Assembly: GCA_007127695.1 (NCBI GenBank)
Contig: SKYW01000196.1
Coordinates: forward strand, 1-9,084
Source of the DNA: Balneolales bacterium
GTDB taxonomy: Bacteria > Bacteroidota > Rhodothermia > Balneolales > Natronogracilivirgulaceae
Direction: 5' to 3'
DNA length: 9,084 nucleotides
Below, piece after piece: positions 1 through 6,500 of the stretch (its first letter is position 1; the number at the start of each line of letters is the position of its first letter). The notes beneath the pieces were generated by a model that saw nothing but the letters and a program-made list of their open reading frames with translations, was not told the DNA's origin and did no database searches. The position numbers and the translations under genes were made by a program.

Positions 1-272
1 ATATCATGCGTCAAAAATATATTGCCCAGACGCTTAACCCGGAAACATGGGTGGATATGCGGCGAATGGACTACAGCCAGGACATCTATGGGCCAAGCCT
101 GCGGCGTCCGGCCAACCTGAATACCATCATTTTCGATGCCAATGATGAAACGGACTGGATCCGCGCAATGATCTATGAAGGCAATGAAGAAGTCCGAAAT
201 CCCGACAATGTCCCCGACAACACCCCGGCTGTTCGTCTGAAAACCCGCGTATGGTGGGACAGAGACGAATAA
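1..272 (+). CDS. SusD/RagB-like outer-membrane lipoprotein, C-terminal end (5' partial)
   Basis: The last 89 or so codons of a gene whose start lies before the window. The frame is open from base 3, and the first ATG (6-8) is probably an internal methionine. The visible protein begins QKYIAQTLNPETWVDMRR and ends KTRVWWDRDE. In SusD/RagB-type lipoproteins an 'I..QKYIA.. NP.. W.. RR' helix near the end, a proline/asparagine-rich closing segment and a final VWWD are typical, so I call it a SusD-like lipoprotein. These proteins sit on the outer face of the outer membrane and cap a SusC-type TonB-dependent transporter to capture glycans or peptides. By family habit the susC partner should lie immediately upstream, outside the window. 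The gene ends just before a strong terminator, so it is the last gene of its unit. The exact SusD subfamily and substrate cannot be read from this fragment. Confidence 0.78.
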   Translation, partial: IMRQKYIAQTLNPETWVDMRRMDYSQDIYGPSLRRPANLNTIIFDANDETDWIRAMIYEGNEEVRNPDNVPDNTPAVRLKTRVWWDRDE

Positions 273-291
273 AAACCGGATAACCTTGCAT

Positions 292-340
292 GGCGGGCGT
301 TCCAGGCATATTCTTGTGCCGGGATGCCTGCCTTTTTTTT
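292..340 (+). terminator. Strong intrinsic terminator of the susD-like unit
   Basis: Bases 292-303 pair with 321-332 over 12 positions, including G-U pairs at 295/329, 299/325 and 301/323. After a one-base bulge at 304, bases 305-308 pair with 317-320, leaving an 8-base loop. The stem is followed directly by eight T residues (333-340). It begins 19 bases after the susD-like stop codon. Because the hairpin occupies 292-332, an amidase start at the ATG of 290 is very unlikely. Confidence 0.9.
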
Positions 341-397
341 CATAACCGGCCTGACCCGCTACGACCCGCCTGTTTGCGGTTATGTGACAGCCTCAAT

Positions 398-427
398 TTT
401 GCAAGAACCTTTTATAATTTAACTTTG
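398..427 (+). promoter_or_regulatory. Bacteroidetes-type promoter (-33 TTTG, -7 TAACTTTG) for the amidase gene
   Basis: TTTG at 398-401 is separated by 18 bases from TAACTTTG at 420-427, an exact match to the TAnnTTTG -7 consensus with near-ideal spacing for the Bacteroidetes primary sigma factor. A TATAAT hexamer (413-418) lies inside the spacer. Transcription would be expected to start a few bases after 427, only about 5-10 bases before the ATG at 440. It lies downstream of the terminator at 292-340, so the amidase gene appears to be transcribed independently. Confidence 0.72.
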
Positions 428-439
428 AAAAACAAAGCT

Positions 440-1141
440 ATGCTCCGATTCTACAGATATCAAAGCAGCAGGTCGCATCGCTTAAGACCCCTTTTCATAC
501 TTCTGCTGTTGCTGCTCACCGCTGCCGGCTGCCAGGACGATGATCACACCTTCCGGATCTTTGAAAAACCGATCATTTTCGATGACGAACGGGAGCAGCT
601 GTCTCTGGAATACATGAAGATCCGGCATGGCATCAATGCTGACCGCGCTGTCATTGACCCCCGGATGATAGTGGTTCACTGGACGGCTGTCTACTCCATA
701 GAGGAAACCTTCGACATCTTCAATCCGGTACGCTTGCGCGGAAGGGCCAATCTGCAGGATGCCAGTACCCTCAACGTCTCGGCGCAATTTCTGGTGGACA
801 GGGACGGCAGTATATTCCGACTGCTTCCCGATACCACTTTTGCCCGCCACACCATAGGTCTGAATCATATGGCCATCGGCATCGAAAACATCGGTGGATC
901 GCAGGCGCCTCTGACACGCGCCCAGCTCAGGGCCAATACCGAACTGATAACCTGGCTTGCCGGTAAGTACGACATAGAATATGTCATCGGGCACCATGAG
1001 TACCAGGATTTCCAAGGCTCAGATGTATGGAAGGAGACAGACCCGGACTATTTGACACATAAAGTTGATCCGGGACCCGAATTCATGAAAAGGCTGCGTA
1101 AACAACTGGAACCCCTTGAATTCAAGTCTGGTCCGGATTGA
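440..1141 (+). CDS. N-acetylmuramoyl-L-alanine amidase (Amidase_2/AmpD-PGRP fold), probable lipoprotein
   Basis: A 233-residue protein predicted to cleave the bond between N-acetylmuramic acid and L-alanine of peptidoglycan. Residues 14-31 form a basic N-terminus plus a Leu-rich hydrophobic stretch ending LLTAAGC, a lipobox-like site with the modified Cys at 31, so membrane anchoring outside the cytoplasm is likely. Residues 75-220 fit the zinc-dependent Amidase_2 fold: VVHWTA (H80, first zinc ligand), the NVSAQFLVDRDGSIFRLLPD core (112-131), AIGIENIGG (E149, catalytic-type Glu), a GHH motif (H185 as second ligand) and HKVDPGPEF (K208, D210 as in AmpD's KTDPGP). All key residues are present, so it should be active. 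I chose the ATG at 440 rather than the upstream ATG at 290 because it gives a clean signal peptide, the 292-340 region is a terminator, and a promoter lies just before 440. No Shine-Dalgarno sequence is visible. The role could be wall remodelling or muropeptide recycling. Confidence 0.88.
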   Translation: MLRFYRYQSSRSHRLRPLFILLLLLLTAAGCQDDDHTFRIFEKPIIFDDEREQLSLEYMKIRHGINADRAVIDPRMIVVHWTAVYSIEETFDIFNPVRLRGRANLQDASTLNVSAQFLVDRDGSIFRLLPDTTFARHTIGLNHMAIGIENIGGSQAPLTRAQLRANTELITWLAGKYDIEYVIGHHEYQDFQGSDVWKETDPDYLTHKVDPGPEFMKRLRKQLEPLEFKSGPD

Positions 1142-1292
1142 CGGGACAGGCAGCAGACCGGATCCAGGCGGGTATATATTAGCCATTCAATAATCAACCG
1201 AAGGAAATGATGCACCATCGCTGAAAGGGCTGGTCAACTCCTGTTTGAACGGCTGACTTTCTTGCGCTTTGCTGCAAATGATGTCCAGCTGT

Positions 1293-3209
1293 TCAGCGGC
1301 GCACCGTGCGGTTCCGCCTTTTCCGTGCGGCAGCCACGGTTTTTGCCCAATGCGGCTTGGGAGACTCCACAAGGGGTGGACGTTCGTTCAGGTGGCTGAC
1401 CATGCTGTCGGTATGCTTTCCGCGTTTTTCCAGCAGTTCCAGCACCTCCATCCGTGCGCCATACGTGTAGTGCAGAAAATCCTTTGCCTCTCCGGTGAGC
1501 TCCACGTCGTAGAGGCGTACCAGGGTGTCGGCGATCTGCTCGGCGGCAACATCCAACCGGTTGTCGGCTTCCCGGGCCATGCGCTTGCCCAGTTCCGCTT
1601 TTTGCATGGCGTTCATCTCCGGTGACAGCTCGCCCAGGTAAATTGCTTTGGTAGCGTTGATGTTACGCTGGATTTCCGGCTTGGACAATGTAATGTGCGG
1701 CTCCAGGGCTACCGCAATTTCAATGGCCAGATAGCGGGACGCCATGGCTGCCGATTCGTGTACGGAACTACCCACTTGCGTGTTTTCGGAATCAGTATCA
1801 CTGCCATCAGGCGGCGTGAACGTGAAACCCGTTTTGTGCACGTCCAGTTTTTCAAAATACCACGCCAGGTGGCGGCATACCTCCAGCCTTGCGTCATCGT
1901 CGAGCGAGATGGTGTTTTCAAGGATGCGTATTCCCTTTTTGCCGCCGCCAAGTTTCAGCGCACCGGGATCCCCGTACGCTTGCGACACCATGGTTTCCCA
2001 TTTACGGGCCGATTCCAGCAGCCGGGCGTGCCGGCGACCCGTTTCCCTGTAAGCCTTGTAGGCCATGTTGTAGAGCTCCATGCTGGTACGCATGATTCGC
2101 ATCAGGCGTTTCAACTGTACGGGCGGCACATCCTGATCGGCAGTGGCACGGGCGATGTCATCGGCAAGGCGGTCGATGATGGCTGTAACCTCATCCACCA
2201 GTTGATAGATCGAAAGCCCTCCGGGCAACTCTTCCCGGGTGACATAACCGGTTTCCACAAGATAGGCGGCCAGCGCACGGATCCGGTTTCCGCCGCGCGC
2301 CTGGTAAACGCGGTACTGGCTGCGCCTCTCCTCCAACTCGTCCAGGGCACGGGCAAATTTCCACTTTCCACTGTATTCAAAAACAAGTGTAGGAATCTCG
2401 CGGCCGCTAATGAGCTCAAATGCGAGGATGATGATTTCCTCCACGTCCCTGAAGGTCATCAGGTGCGGGTTGTTGTTTTCAATGGAGGACATGATCCGCT
2501 GCAGGAAAAACCGTTCACGCGGCACACCCCTCCGTGAGGTGCCGATACTGCCACCCGTGAACCACTGTCGGAGTTCGCGGGCGGCATCCGGAGTCTGTTC
2601 CTCAAGGTCCAGAACGGCCCGGTGGATCTGCTCGCGGTATTCGGCATACAGCTCCCGCACCCGCGAGTGCAGGCCGATCCGGCGGTACGTGTAAATTTGT
2701 GCCATGATCTCACCGATTTCCCGGTTGCCGGTAAGATCCGTGAACGCGACGGACACGCCATAGGAGGTCAGATCCACCCGCCTCAGCAGTTGCAGCGCCG
2801 CCTCCCGCTGCCGGGCATCCCCCTCCCAGGCCTGGACGTTCATGTCCCTCGTGGCAAGGATCAAATCCCCCAGTTTGTCGGTCACATCCAGGACATCCCG
2901 TTCCCCCTGTTCTTCAAGGTGACCGCGGGTGTTGATGTACACCAGCCGTGCGACCAGACCGATCAGTCCGGAAAGCACCGTGAAACTGATGAAGTAGATC
3001 AGCAGCTCAAGGGAAGGAAACCGCCCGAAACCGATATAGTAACCGCCGATGAGCCCGAGCCCGGTTACAGGTCCGGCCGTCCAGAACAGTTGCATGAGCG
3101 TATGGGAAAGGCGGACCTTGTTCAGGCTGCGCTTGAAACGCCGGGTATGTTCTTTGCTCTCACGGTCAAGCGTGATGCGTTCGGTTCTGTCGGTTCGGTG
3201 ATCGCTCAA
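1293..3209 (-). CDS. Unrecognised 638-residue membrane protein with two N-terminal helices and a large soluble region
   Basis: I do not recognise this family. The N-terminus (1-38) is highly charged and Arg-rich. Two hydrophobic segments follow at about 40-62 and 67-92, separated by a short loop, so the basic N-terminus and the remaining roughly 545 residues would both be cytoplasmic by the positive-inside rule. The soluble part is mostly helical and rich in Arg and Glu, with a Gly/Lys patch LKLGGGKKGIRI (419-430), an acidic Ser/Thr/Asp linker near 465-482 and a very basic end (KRRNRTVRR). No P-loop, kinase, GGDEF or protease motif was found. The start is TTG at 3207-3209; the first in-frame ATG would be Met39, inside the first helix region. 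An AGGA lies three bases upstream of the TTG, and no ATG or GTG occurs between it and the next upstream in-frame stop. The long uninterrupted frame supports real coding. It is divergent from the ion-channel gene and convergent with the amidase gene. Confidence 0.8.
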   Translation of the reverse strand: MSDHRTDRTERITLDRESKEHTRRFKRSLNKVRLSHTLMQLFWTAGPVTGLGLIGGYYIGFGRFPSLELLIYFISFTVLSGLIGLVARLVYINTRGHLEEQGERDVLDVTDKLGDLILATRDMNVQAWEGDARQREAALQLLRRVDLTSYGVSVAFTDLTGNREIGEIMAQIYTYRRIGLHSRVRELYAEYREQIHRAVLDLEEQTPDAARELRQWFTGGSIGTSRRGVPRERFFLQRIMSSIENNNPHLMTFRDVEEIIILAFELISGREIPTLVFEYSGKWKFARALDELEERRSQYRVYQARGGNRIRALAAYLVETGYVTREELPGGLSIYQLVDEVTAIIDRLADDIARATADQDVPPVQLKRLMRIMRTSMELYNMAYKAYRETGRRHARLLESARKWETMVSQAYGDPGALKLGGGKKGIRILENTISLDDDARLEVCRHLAWYFEKLDVHKTGFTFTPPDGSDTDSENTQVGSSVHESAAMASRYLAIEIAVALEPHITLSKPEIQRNINATKAIYLGELSPEMNAMQKAELGKRMAREADNRLDVAAEQIADTLVRLYDVELTGEAKDFLHYTYGARMEVLELLEKRGKHTDSMVSHLNERPPLVESPKPHWAKTVAAARKRRNRTVRR

Positions 3210-3332
3210 AGATCCTGGTGTTCTGGTGGATGTGAAATGGTTGCTGTCAGGGCACTATTACCAATAGTTTCGGAAAAATAACGTCTATTCCGGAATTATG
3301 ATATAAATACCCTGACCATACTTTCCTGACAG

Positions 3333-3404
3333 GTGACTGCAGGCTGGACCGGAGGCTGCGGCTGGACCGGTGACTGCGACTGGACCACAACTACAAGATG
3401 GACC
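3333..3404. repeat. Degenerate 18-bp tandem repeat, about four units
   Basis: Units of 18 bases end in TGGACC: about 3333-3350 (one extra base inside), 3351-3368 (GGAGGCTGCGGCTGGACC), 3369-3386 (GGTGACTGCGACTGGACC) and a more diverged fourth, 3387-3404 (ACAACTACAAGATGGACC). The first three share the pattern GG(T/A)G(A/G)CTGC(G)(G/A)CTGGACC. The repeat is a minisatellite-like block within the divergent spacer. Confidence 0.7.
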
Positions 3405-3679
3405 CAAATCCCAGGTGGATTGTGACAAACAGCACCGACAAGCGACGGATGGAATGATAACTTCTGGTACTAAGGTTTGAATGACAGATTCCGTATTTTT
3501 GGCGTTTTCCAAAACTGCCGGGCACGCCGCGACGGCATCTTACGGCAGTGCGCTCAAGCCATTTGCTGCTATATCCTGAGGTGGACAAGCGTCATGACAG
3601 CAACTTGTGGCGGCAAGCGACGGCAAGAACTTCTGCCAGCAACCTGTAGCATCCGATTCAGGCCGTATCCAATCCCCCC

Positions 3680-3689
3680 GGAACGTTCC
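3680..3689. promoter_or_regulatory. Perfect 10-bp palindrome 12 bases before the channel start codon
   Basis: GGAACGTTCC at 3680-3689 is fully self-complementary and lies 12 bases upstream of the ATG at 3702. Its position would suit a repressor operator overlapping the 5' untranslated region. A second palindrome with the reversed half-site arrangement (ATTCCGGAAT, 3287-3296) lies 77 bases upstream of the divergent gene. Ten-base palindromes can occur by chance, so this is only a candidate. Confidence 0.25.
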
Positions 3690-3701
3690 ATTGACACAAA
3701 C

Positions 3702-4628
3702 ATGAACAGTTTTCCACTTTTATTTAAAAGAATAGCTGAATCCAGCTGGTTTAACAACTTCATACTGGCGGTAATCATGGGAGCCGGCGTTGTCGTCGGA
3801 ATCCAGACTTACGGCGATCAGGTAGCACATATGAAGGATCTGCTCTGGGCCCTGGATCAGATCATCCTCTTCATTTTTCTGATCGAAGTCATCATCAAAA
3901 TGGCCGCCGAGGGTAACCGTCCGCTGCGGTATTTCCGGGACCCATGGAATGTCTTCGATTTCTCCATCGTAGCCGTCTGTTATCTGGCGCTGCTGCTCCC
4001 GGAAGTGGAAGGGGCCTATGTGGCCGTGTTCCGACTGGCAAGGGTCCTGCGGGTATTCCGGATCGTCCGGACCGTGCCCAAGCTGCGGCTCCTGGTCAAC
4101 ACCCTGCTGAAATCCATCCCCTCCATCGGGTATATCGGTATCTTGCTGAGCGTTATTTTCTACATTTACGCCACAATGGGCGTGTTTCTCTTCCGAGACA
4201 ATGACCCTGTCCACTTTGGAAACCTGCAGCTGAGCCTGCTTTCGTTGTTCCGCATCGTGACCCTGGAGGATTGGACCGACATCATGTACATCAACATGTA
4301 CGGTTGCGATCATGCTATCTGGGGATATGGTGTGGCGGAAGGCTGCACCGATCCCCGTCCGATGGGATTTGGCGCTGCACTCTATTTCGTTACCTTTGTC
4401 CTTGTCGGTACGATGATCGTCTTAAACCTTTTCATCGGTGTGATCATGAACAGCATGGACGAGGCCAAGCGGGATGCACGAGAGGAGGCGGACCGGCTGG
4501 GGGGCGTGCGTCAGCAAAGCCTGCAGGAGGAGCTTGAGCGTGTATCAGATGAGCTCAACAAAATCCGAAGCCAGGTCCACTCCATAGCAGGACGCCACAG
4601 AAAGGGCGCGGGCAAGACGGACAAGTGA
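3702..4628 (+). CDS. Voltage-gated cation channel, BacNav-like ion transport protein (PF00520) with acidic filter TLEDWTD
   Basis: A 308-residue single-domain, six-helix channel subunit expected to form tetramers in the inner membrane. S1 lies about 18-36, S2 50-68 (E62, K66), S3 82-99 (WNVFDFS, D86), and S4 108-127 with an arginine every third position (R111, R114, R117, R120, R123, then K127), a complete voltage sensor. S5 is about 141-165, the pore helix about 175-188, the selectivity filter TLEDWTD 187-193 and S6 about 222-250. The cytoplasmic tail (255-297) is charged with heptad-like leucines (SLQEELERVSDELNKI), fitting the C-terminal coiled coil that tetramerises BacNav channels. Between filter and S6 is a turret of about 30 residues with two cysteines (C202, C215), longer than in NavAb. 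I chose ATG 3702 because the upstream extension from 3477 is Cys/Arg-rich and unlike channel N-termini, while MNSFPLLFKRIAESSWFNN leads straight into S1. Sodium versus calcium selectivity is uncertain: D190 and D193 match the calcium-selective engineered filter rather than the classic TLESWxx. Confidence 0.92.
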   Translation: MNSFPLLFKRIAESSWFNNFILAVIMGAGVVVGIQTYGDQVAHMKDLLWALDQIILFIFLIEVIIKMAAEGNRPLRYFRDPWNVFDFSIVAVCYLALLLPEVEGAYVAVFRLARVLRVFRIVRTVPKLRLLVNTLLKSIPSIGYIGILLSVIFYIYATMGVFLFRDNDPVHFGNLQLSLLSLFRIVTLEDWTDIMYINMYGCDHAIWGYGVAEGCTDPRPMGFGAALYFVTFVLVGTMIVLNLFIGVIMNSMDEAKRDAREEADRLGGVRQQSLQEELERVSDELNKIRSQVHSIAGRHRKGAGKTDK

Positions 4629-5330
4629 TTATTCGCCCTCGAAACCGGGACCAGGATCAATACCAGGAATTTCAAAAATGCCGAAATCGACCAGAACGTT
4701 GGCGGCGCCGTTGATCACAAACTGGACCGAGATGACCGCCAGAATAAGCCCGAATACCTTGGTGATGATCTGCTTGCCACTGTCGCCGAGGTACCTGACG
4801 ATAACCTTGGAGTAGACCATGGAGTAGTAGCAGGTCACTGTGGTGATCAGTACGGCCACAAAGACCAGACCCGTATGGTAAATGGTCGGTGCTTCACTTG
4901 TCAGAATCATGACCGTCGCAATGGAACCAGGTCCGCTGATAAAAGGAATGGCCAGCGGGATTACCGAGATGTCATCGGCTATCTCCCCCTCCGGCTTGGT
5001 CTGTTTCCGGTCATCCTCTTCTTTTTCTTTGCTCCGGATCATTCCCATGGCAATGCCGAACAGGATAATCCCTCCGGCGATGCGAAACGCCGCAAGTGTG
5101 ATGCCAAACAGCTGGAAAATGACACCGCCCAGCAAAGCGAAGATGAAGAACAGGCCAGTTGATATTTTCGTCGCCTTCAGGGCAATCTCCTTCCGCTTCG
5201 CCTCCTTCATCCGGGTGGTGAGAGACAAGAAAGCAAAAGCCGTGGTCAGCGGGTTCACAATCACAAAAATACCCGCAATGGTGATGAGCAAATAGAGGAT
5301 CGTTGTTTGAATAATCTCAACAATTTCCAT
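4629..5330 (-). CDS. MarC-family integral membrane protein (UPF0056, PF01914)
   Basis: A 233-residue, six-helix inner-membrane protein, the usual length for the MarC/YchE/YhgN family. Helices lie at about 8-29, 57-77, 80-97, 124-145, 153-172 and 190-212. Family landmarks are NP at 26-27 after the first helix, AFRIAGGIILF (81-91), PLAIPFISGPG (125-135) and a last helix GLILAVISVQFVINGA (194-209). A charged Lys/Glu/Asp-rich loop (99-120) separates the two internally similar halves. The molecular function of MarC proteins is not established; the old link to multiple antibiotic resistance has been withdrawn, so a transporter-like role is only inferred. The ATG at 5328-5330 starts directly before the first helix; no Shine-Dalgarno sequence is seen upstream. 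Its TAA stop (4629-4631) abuts the TGA of the convergent channel gene (4626-4628), leaving no space for terminators between them. Confidence 0.92.
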   Translation of the reverse strand: MEIVEIIQTTILYLLITIAGIFVIVNPLTTAFAFLSLTTRMKEAKRKEIALKATKISTGLFFIFALLGGVIFQLFGITLAAFRIAGGIILFGIAMGMIRSKEKEEDDRKQTKPEGEIADDISVIPLAIPFISGPGSIATVMILTSEAPTIYHTGLVFVAVLITTVTCYYSMVYSKVIVRYLGDSGKQIITKVFGLILAVISVQFVINGAANVLVDFGIFEIPGIDPGPGFEGE

Positions 5331-5501
5331 GTGAGCAGGTGTTTATTACTCGTATTTTTTTCCTTTCAATAATTGTCCTCACCTATATAACGGCACTGAT
5401 TCTGCTAACGTTCAAATATCCGGCCTGGTTGGAAATGTGAGGGGCTTTTCCTCAATCTCTCATTGTTCGAAAAGTTCTCCGGCCACCCTGGCAACGAGCG
5501 T

Positions 5502-5533
5502 CCGGGACCGTTGCGTGACGGGCAGTTTCCCGG
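5502..5533. other. Compound hairpin in the spacer upstream of the MarC gene
   Basis: CCGGGA (5502-5507) pairs with TCCCGG (5528-5533), and immediately inside CCGT (5508-5511) pairs with ACGG (5518-5521), leaving a six-base loop and a six-base bulge on one side. There is no T run on either side, so it is not a standard intrinsic terminator. It lies 60-90 bases beyond the stop codon of the phosphatase pseudogene and could fold in that transcript's 3' end. The rest of 5331-5593 shows no gene. Confidence 0.3.
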
Positions 5534-5593
5534 TCTCAATCCACCCCTGAGAAATCCATCCACATAGCTTCCCGCATCGGGTATGATGTTTGC

Positions 5594-5830
5594 TTATTTG
5601 ACAAGCTGCATTTTTCGGGATCTGGTCTCACCGCGGTACTGCAATCGGTAGACGTAGGTCCCTGAGGAGACAGAAACTTCCCGGGTGTCAAATGTCACCG
5701 TGTGGGCCCCGGCACGGAGCGGGCTGTTTACAAGATTTTTGACCCGTTGTCCGTATACATCGAACACATCCAGCCGGACCTTGGTGTTCCCGGAGTCTTC
5801 CGGCAGGAAAAAGCTGATGGTCGTCGGTGA
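5594..5830 (-). pseudogene. T9SS type A C-terminal sorting domain piece, out of frame with the phosphatase
   Basis: About 78 residues beginning PTTISFFLPEDSGNTKVRL, then DVFDVYGQRVKNL, LRAGAHTVTFD, SSGTYVYRL and ending SRKMQLVK before TAA (5594-5596). The order of beta-strand motifs (VRLDVFDVYG, G.H.V.FD, SGTYVYRL, ..RK..LVK) is the hallmark of the por secretion-system C-terminal domain that targets cargo to the outer membrane T9SS translocon. No own start codon is expected, since such tails are always the end of a larger protein. The open frame can be extended upstream to an ATG at 5869, but that part overlaps the catalytic frame and is a shadow. The tail shows that the phosphatase was once exported to the surface or medium and implies that the host has a T9SS. 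Confidence 0.82.
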
Positions 5831-6500
5831 CCTTTTCCAGGTACCAGCGTTTGTGCGCGTTCTCATCACTTCGGGTGCTCACACCCCATGCGCCGTCGCC
5901 GATGTATACGACACCTTGCGGATCCACCTGGTTGCTGCGGATCGGTTTTGTGCGTTTGAACGTGTGGTCGTGGTTCTCGAAGGAGAGGGCGATCCCGTAC
6001 TCTTCAAACAGGGGGACCCAGTGATCCCGGACAAGGGTACTGTAGGAGTTTGTTAGCGGCCGGAATGACGGCCATGCGGGCACATGGTATACCGGAAAAA
6101 CATGAGGGATCATCTGCCGGGCCGATAGCGTCTCCTGAAGCCAACGCGCCTGAGCGCCGTTTATCGGAGCCAGGTGGTGACTGTCGAGGACGATGATACT
6201 CAGATAATTTCCGACATCGACGGCAAAGTGGGTTCTTTTCCCGGGCTTGTCGAAGAAAGTGAAATAGAGCGGCGCTTGGTCGGGTGTTTGCAGATAACCG
6301 CCCGGTGCTTCGTGATTGCCGATTGCCGGTATGAACGGGACCAGGAAGCCCTCACTGGTGACCATGTGTTCCTGCCAGATTTCGAAGAGCCGGAACCAGC
6401 GGCCGACATTGTCCGGATTGCCGTCGGCGTAGGCCCAATCACCGCCGATCACAGCGAAATAGGGGTCCTTGGCTGCGGCTGCCCGGGTGGTTGGTGTCAT
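5688..6500 (-). pseudogene. Catalytic-domain piece of the metallophosphatase (longest open frame of the broken gene)
   Basis: From the ATG at 6500 the frame encodes most of a purple-acid-phosphatase-like dinuclear-metal domain: GGDWAYAD (D21, Y24), GNHE (N62, H63), VYHVPAW (H139) and ENHDHTF (H177, H179), which match the GDxxY, GNH(D/E), VxxH and GHxH metal-ligand blocks in order. GDGAWGVSTR (201-210) is the usual glycine-rich end of the fold. The first ligand block, AGGDLYHN with its Asp codon at 6522-6524, lies upstream of this ATG. A protein starting at 6500 would therefore lack one metal ligand and should be inactive. About 45 residues after WYLEKV are out-of-frame read-through of the sorting-tail DNA and have Cys/Arg/Pro-rich composition. 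An automatic annotation may list this as an intact metallophosphoesterase gene; I think it is not. Confidence 0.7.

Larger units (their letters stand above)
3210..3701. other. 492-bp divergent intergenic region between the 638-residue protein and the channel gene
   Basis: This spacer must hold the promoters of both divergent genes. I see no full TTTG/TAnnTTTG pair in either direction; TAAGGTTTG at 3471-3479 is close but has one extra base. It contains an 18-bp tandem repeat (3333-3404), the perfect palindromes ATTCCGGAAT (3287-3296) and GGAACGTTCC (3680-3689), a repeated CAAGCGACGG (3439-3448 and 3614-3623), and an imperfect 14-bp direct repeat (3598-3611 and 3637-3650, two mismatches). No convincing gene is present: the open frames here have skewed Cys/Arg- or Pro/Ala-rich composition. 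Confidence 0.6.

Noticed and set aside
290..439. N-terminal extension of the amidase from the ATG at 290
   Set aside because: It overlaps the 292-340 terminator and the promoter at 398-427, has low-quality composition, and would bury the clear signal peptide that starts at 440.
1142..1292. A bidirectional terminator between the convergent amidase and 638-residue genes
   Set aside because: Only imperfect complementarity was found; no stem with a T tract in either direction.
1695..2537. 280-residue plus-strand frame inside the 638-residue gene
   Set aside because: A shadow frame opposite a longer gene; His/Arg/Gly-skewed with no motif.
3285..3512. Minus-strand 75-residue frame with hexapeptide repeats (GPVAVT GPAAAS)
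   Set aside because: The periodicity is just the 18-bp DNA repeat read in frame; TTG start, no recognisable domain, and composition typical of non-coding sequence.
3477..3701. 75-residue N-terminal extension of the channel from TTG 3477
   Set aside because: Cys/Arg-rich, unlike channel N-termini, and MNSFPLLFKR at 3702 leads directly into S1.
5434..5456. TGAGG...CCTCA hairpin with a short T run as a terminator
   Set aside because: The stem is only about five pairs and the T run lies in the loop rather than after the stem.
5571..5581. CCCG-CAT-CGGG hairpin just after the phosphatase stop as its terminator
   Set aside because: Four base pairs and no following T run on the minus strand.
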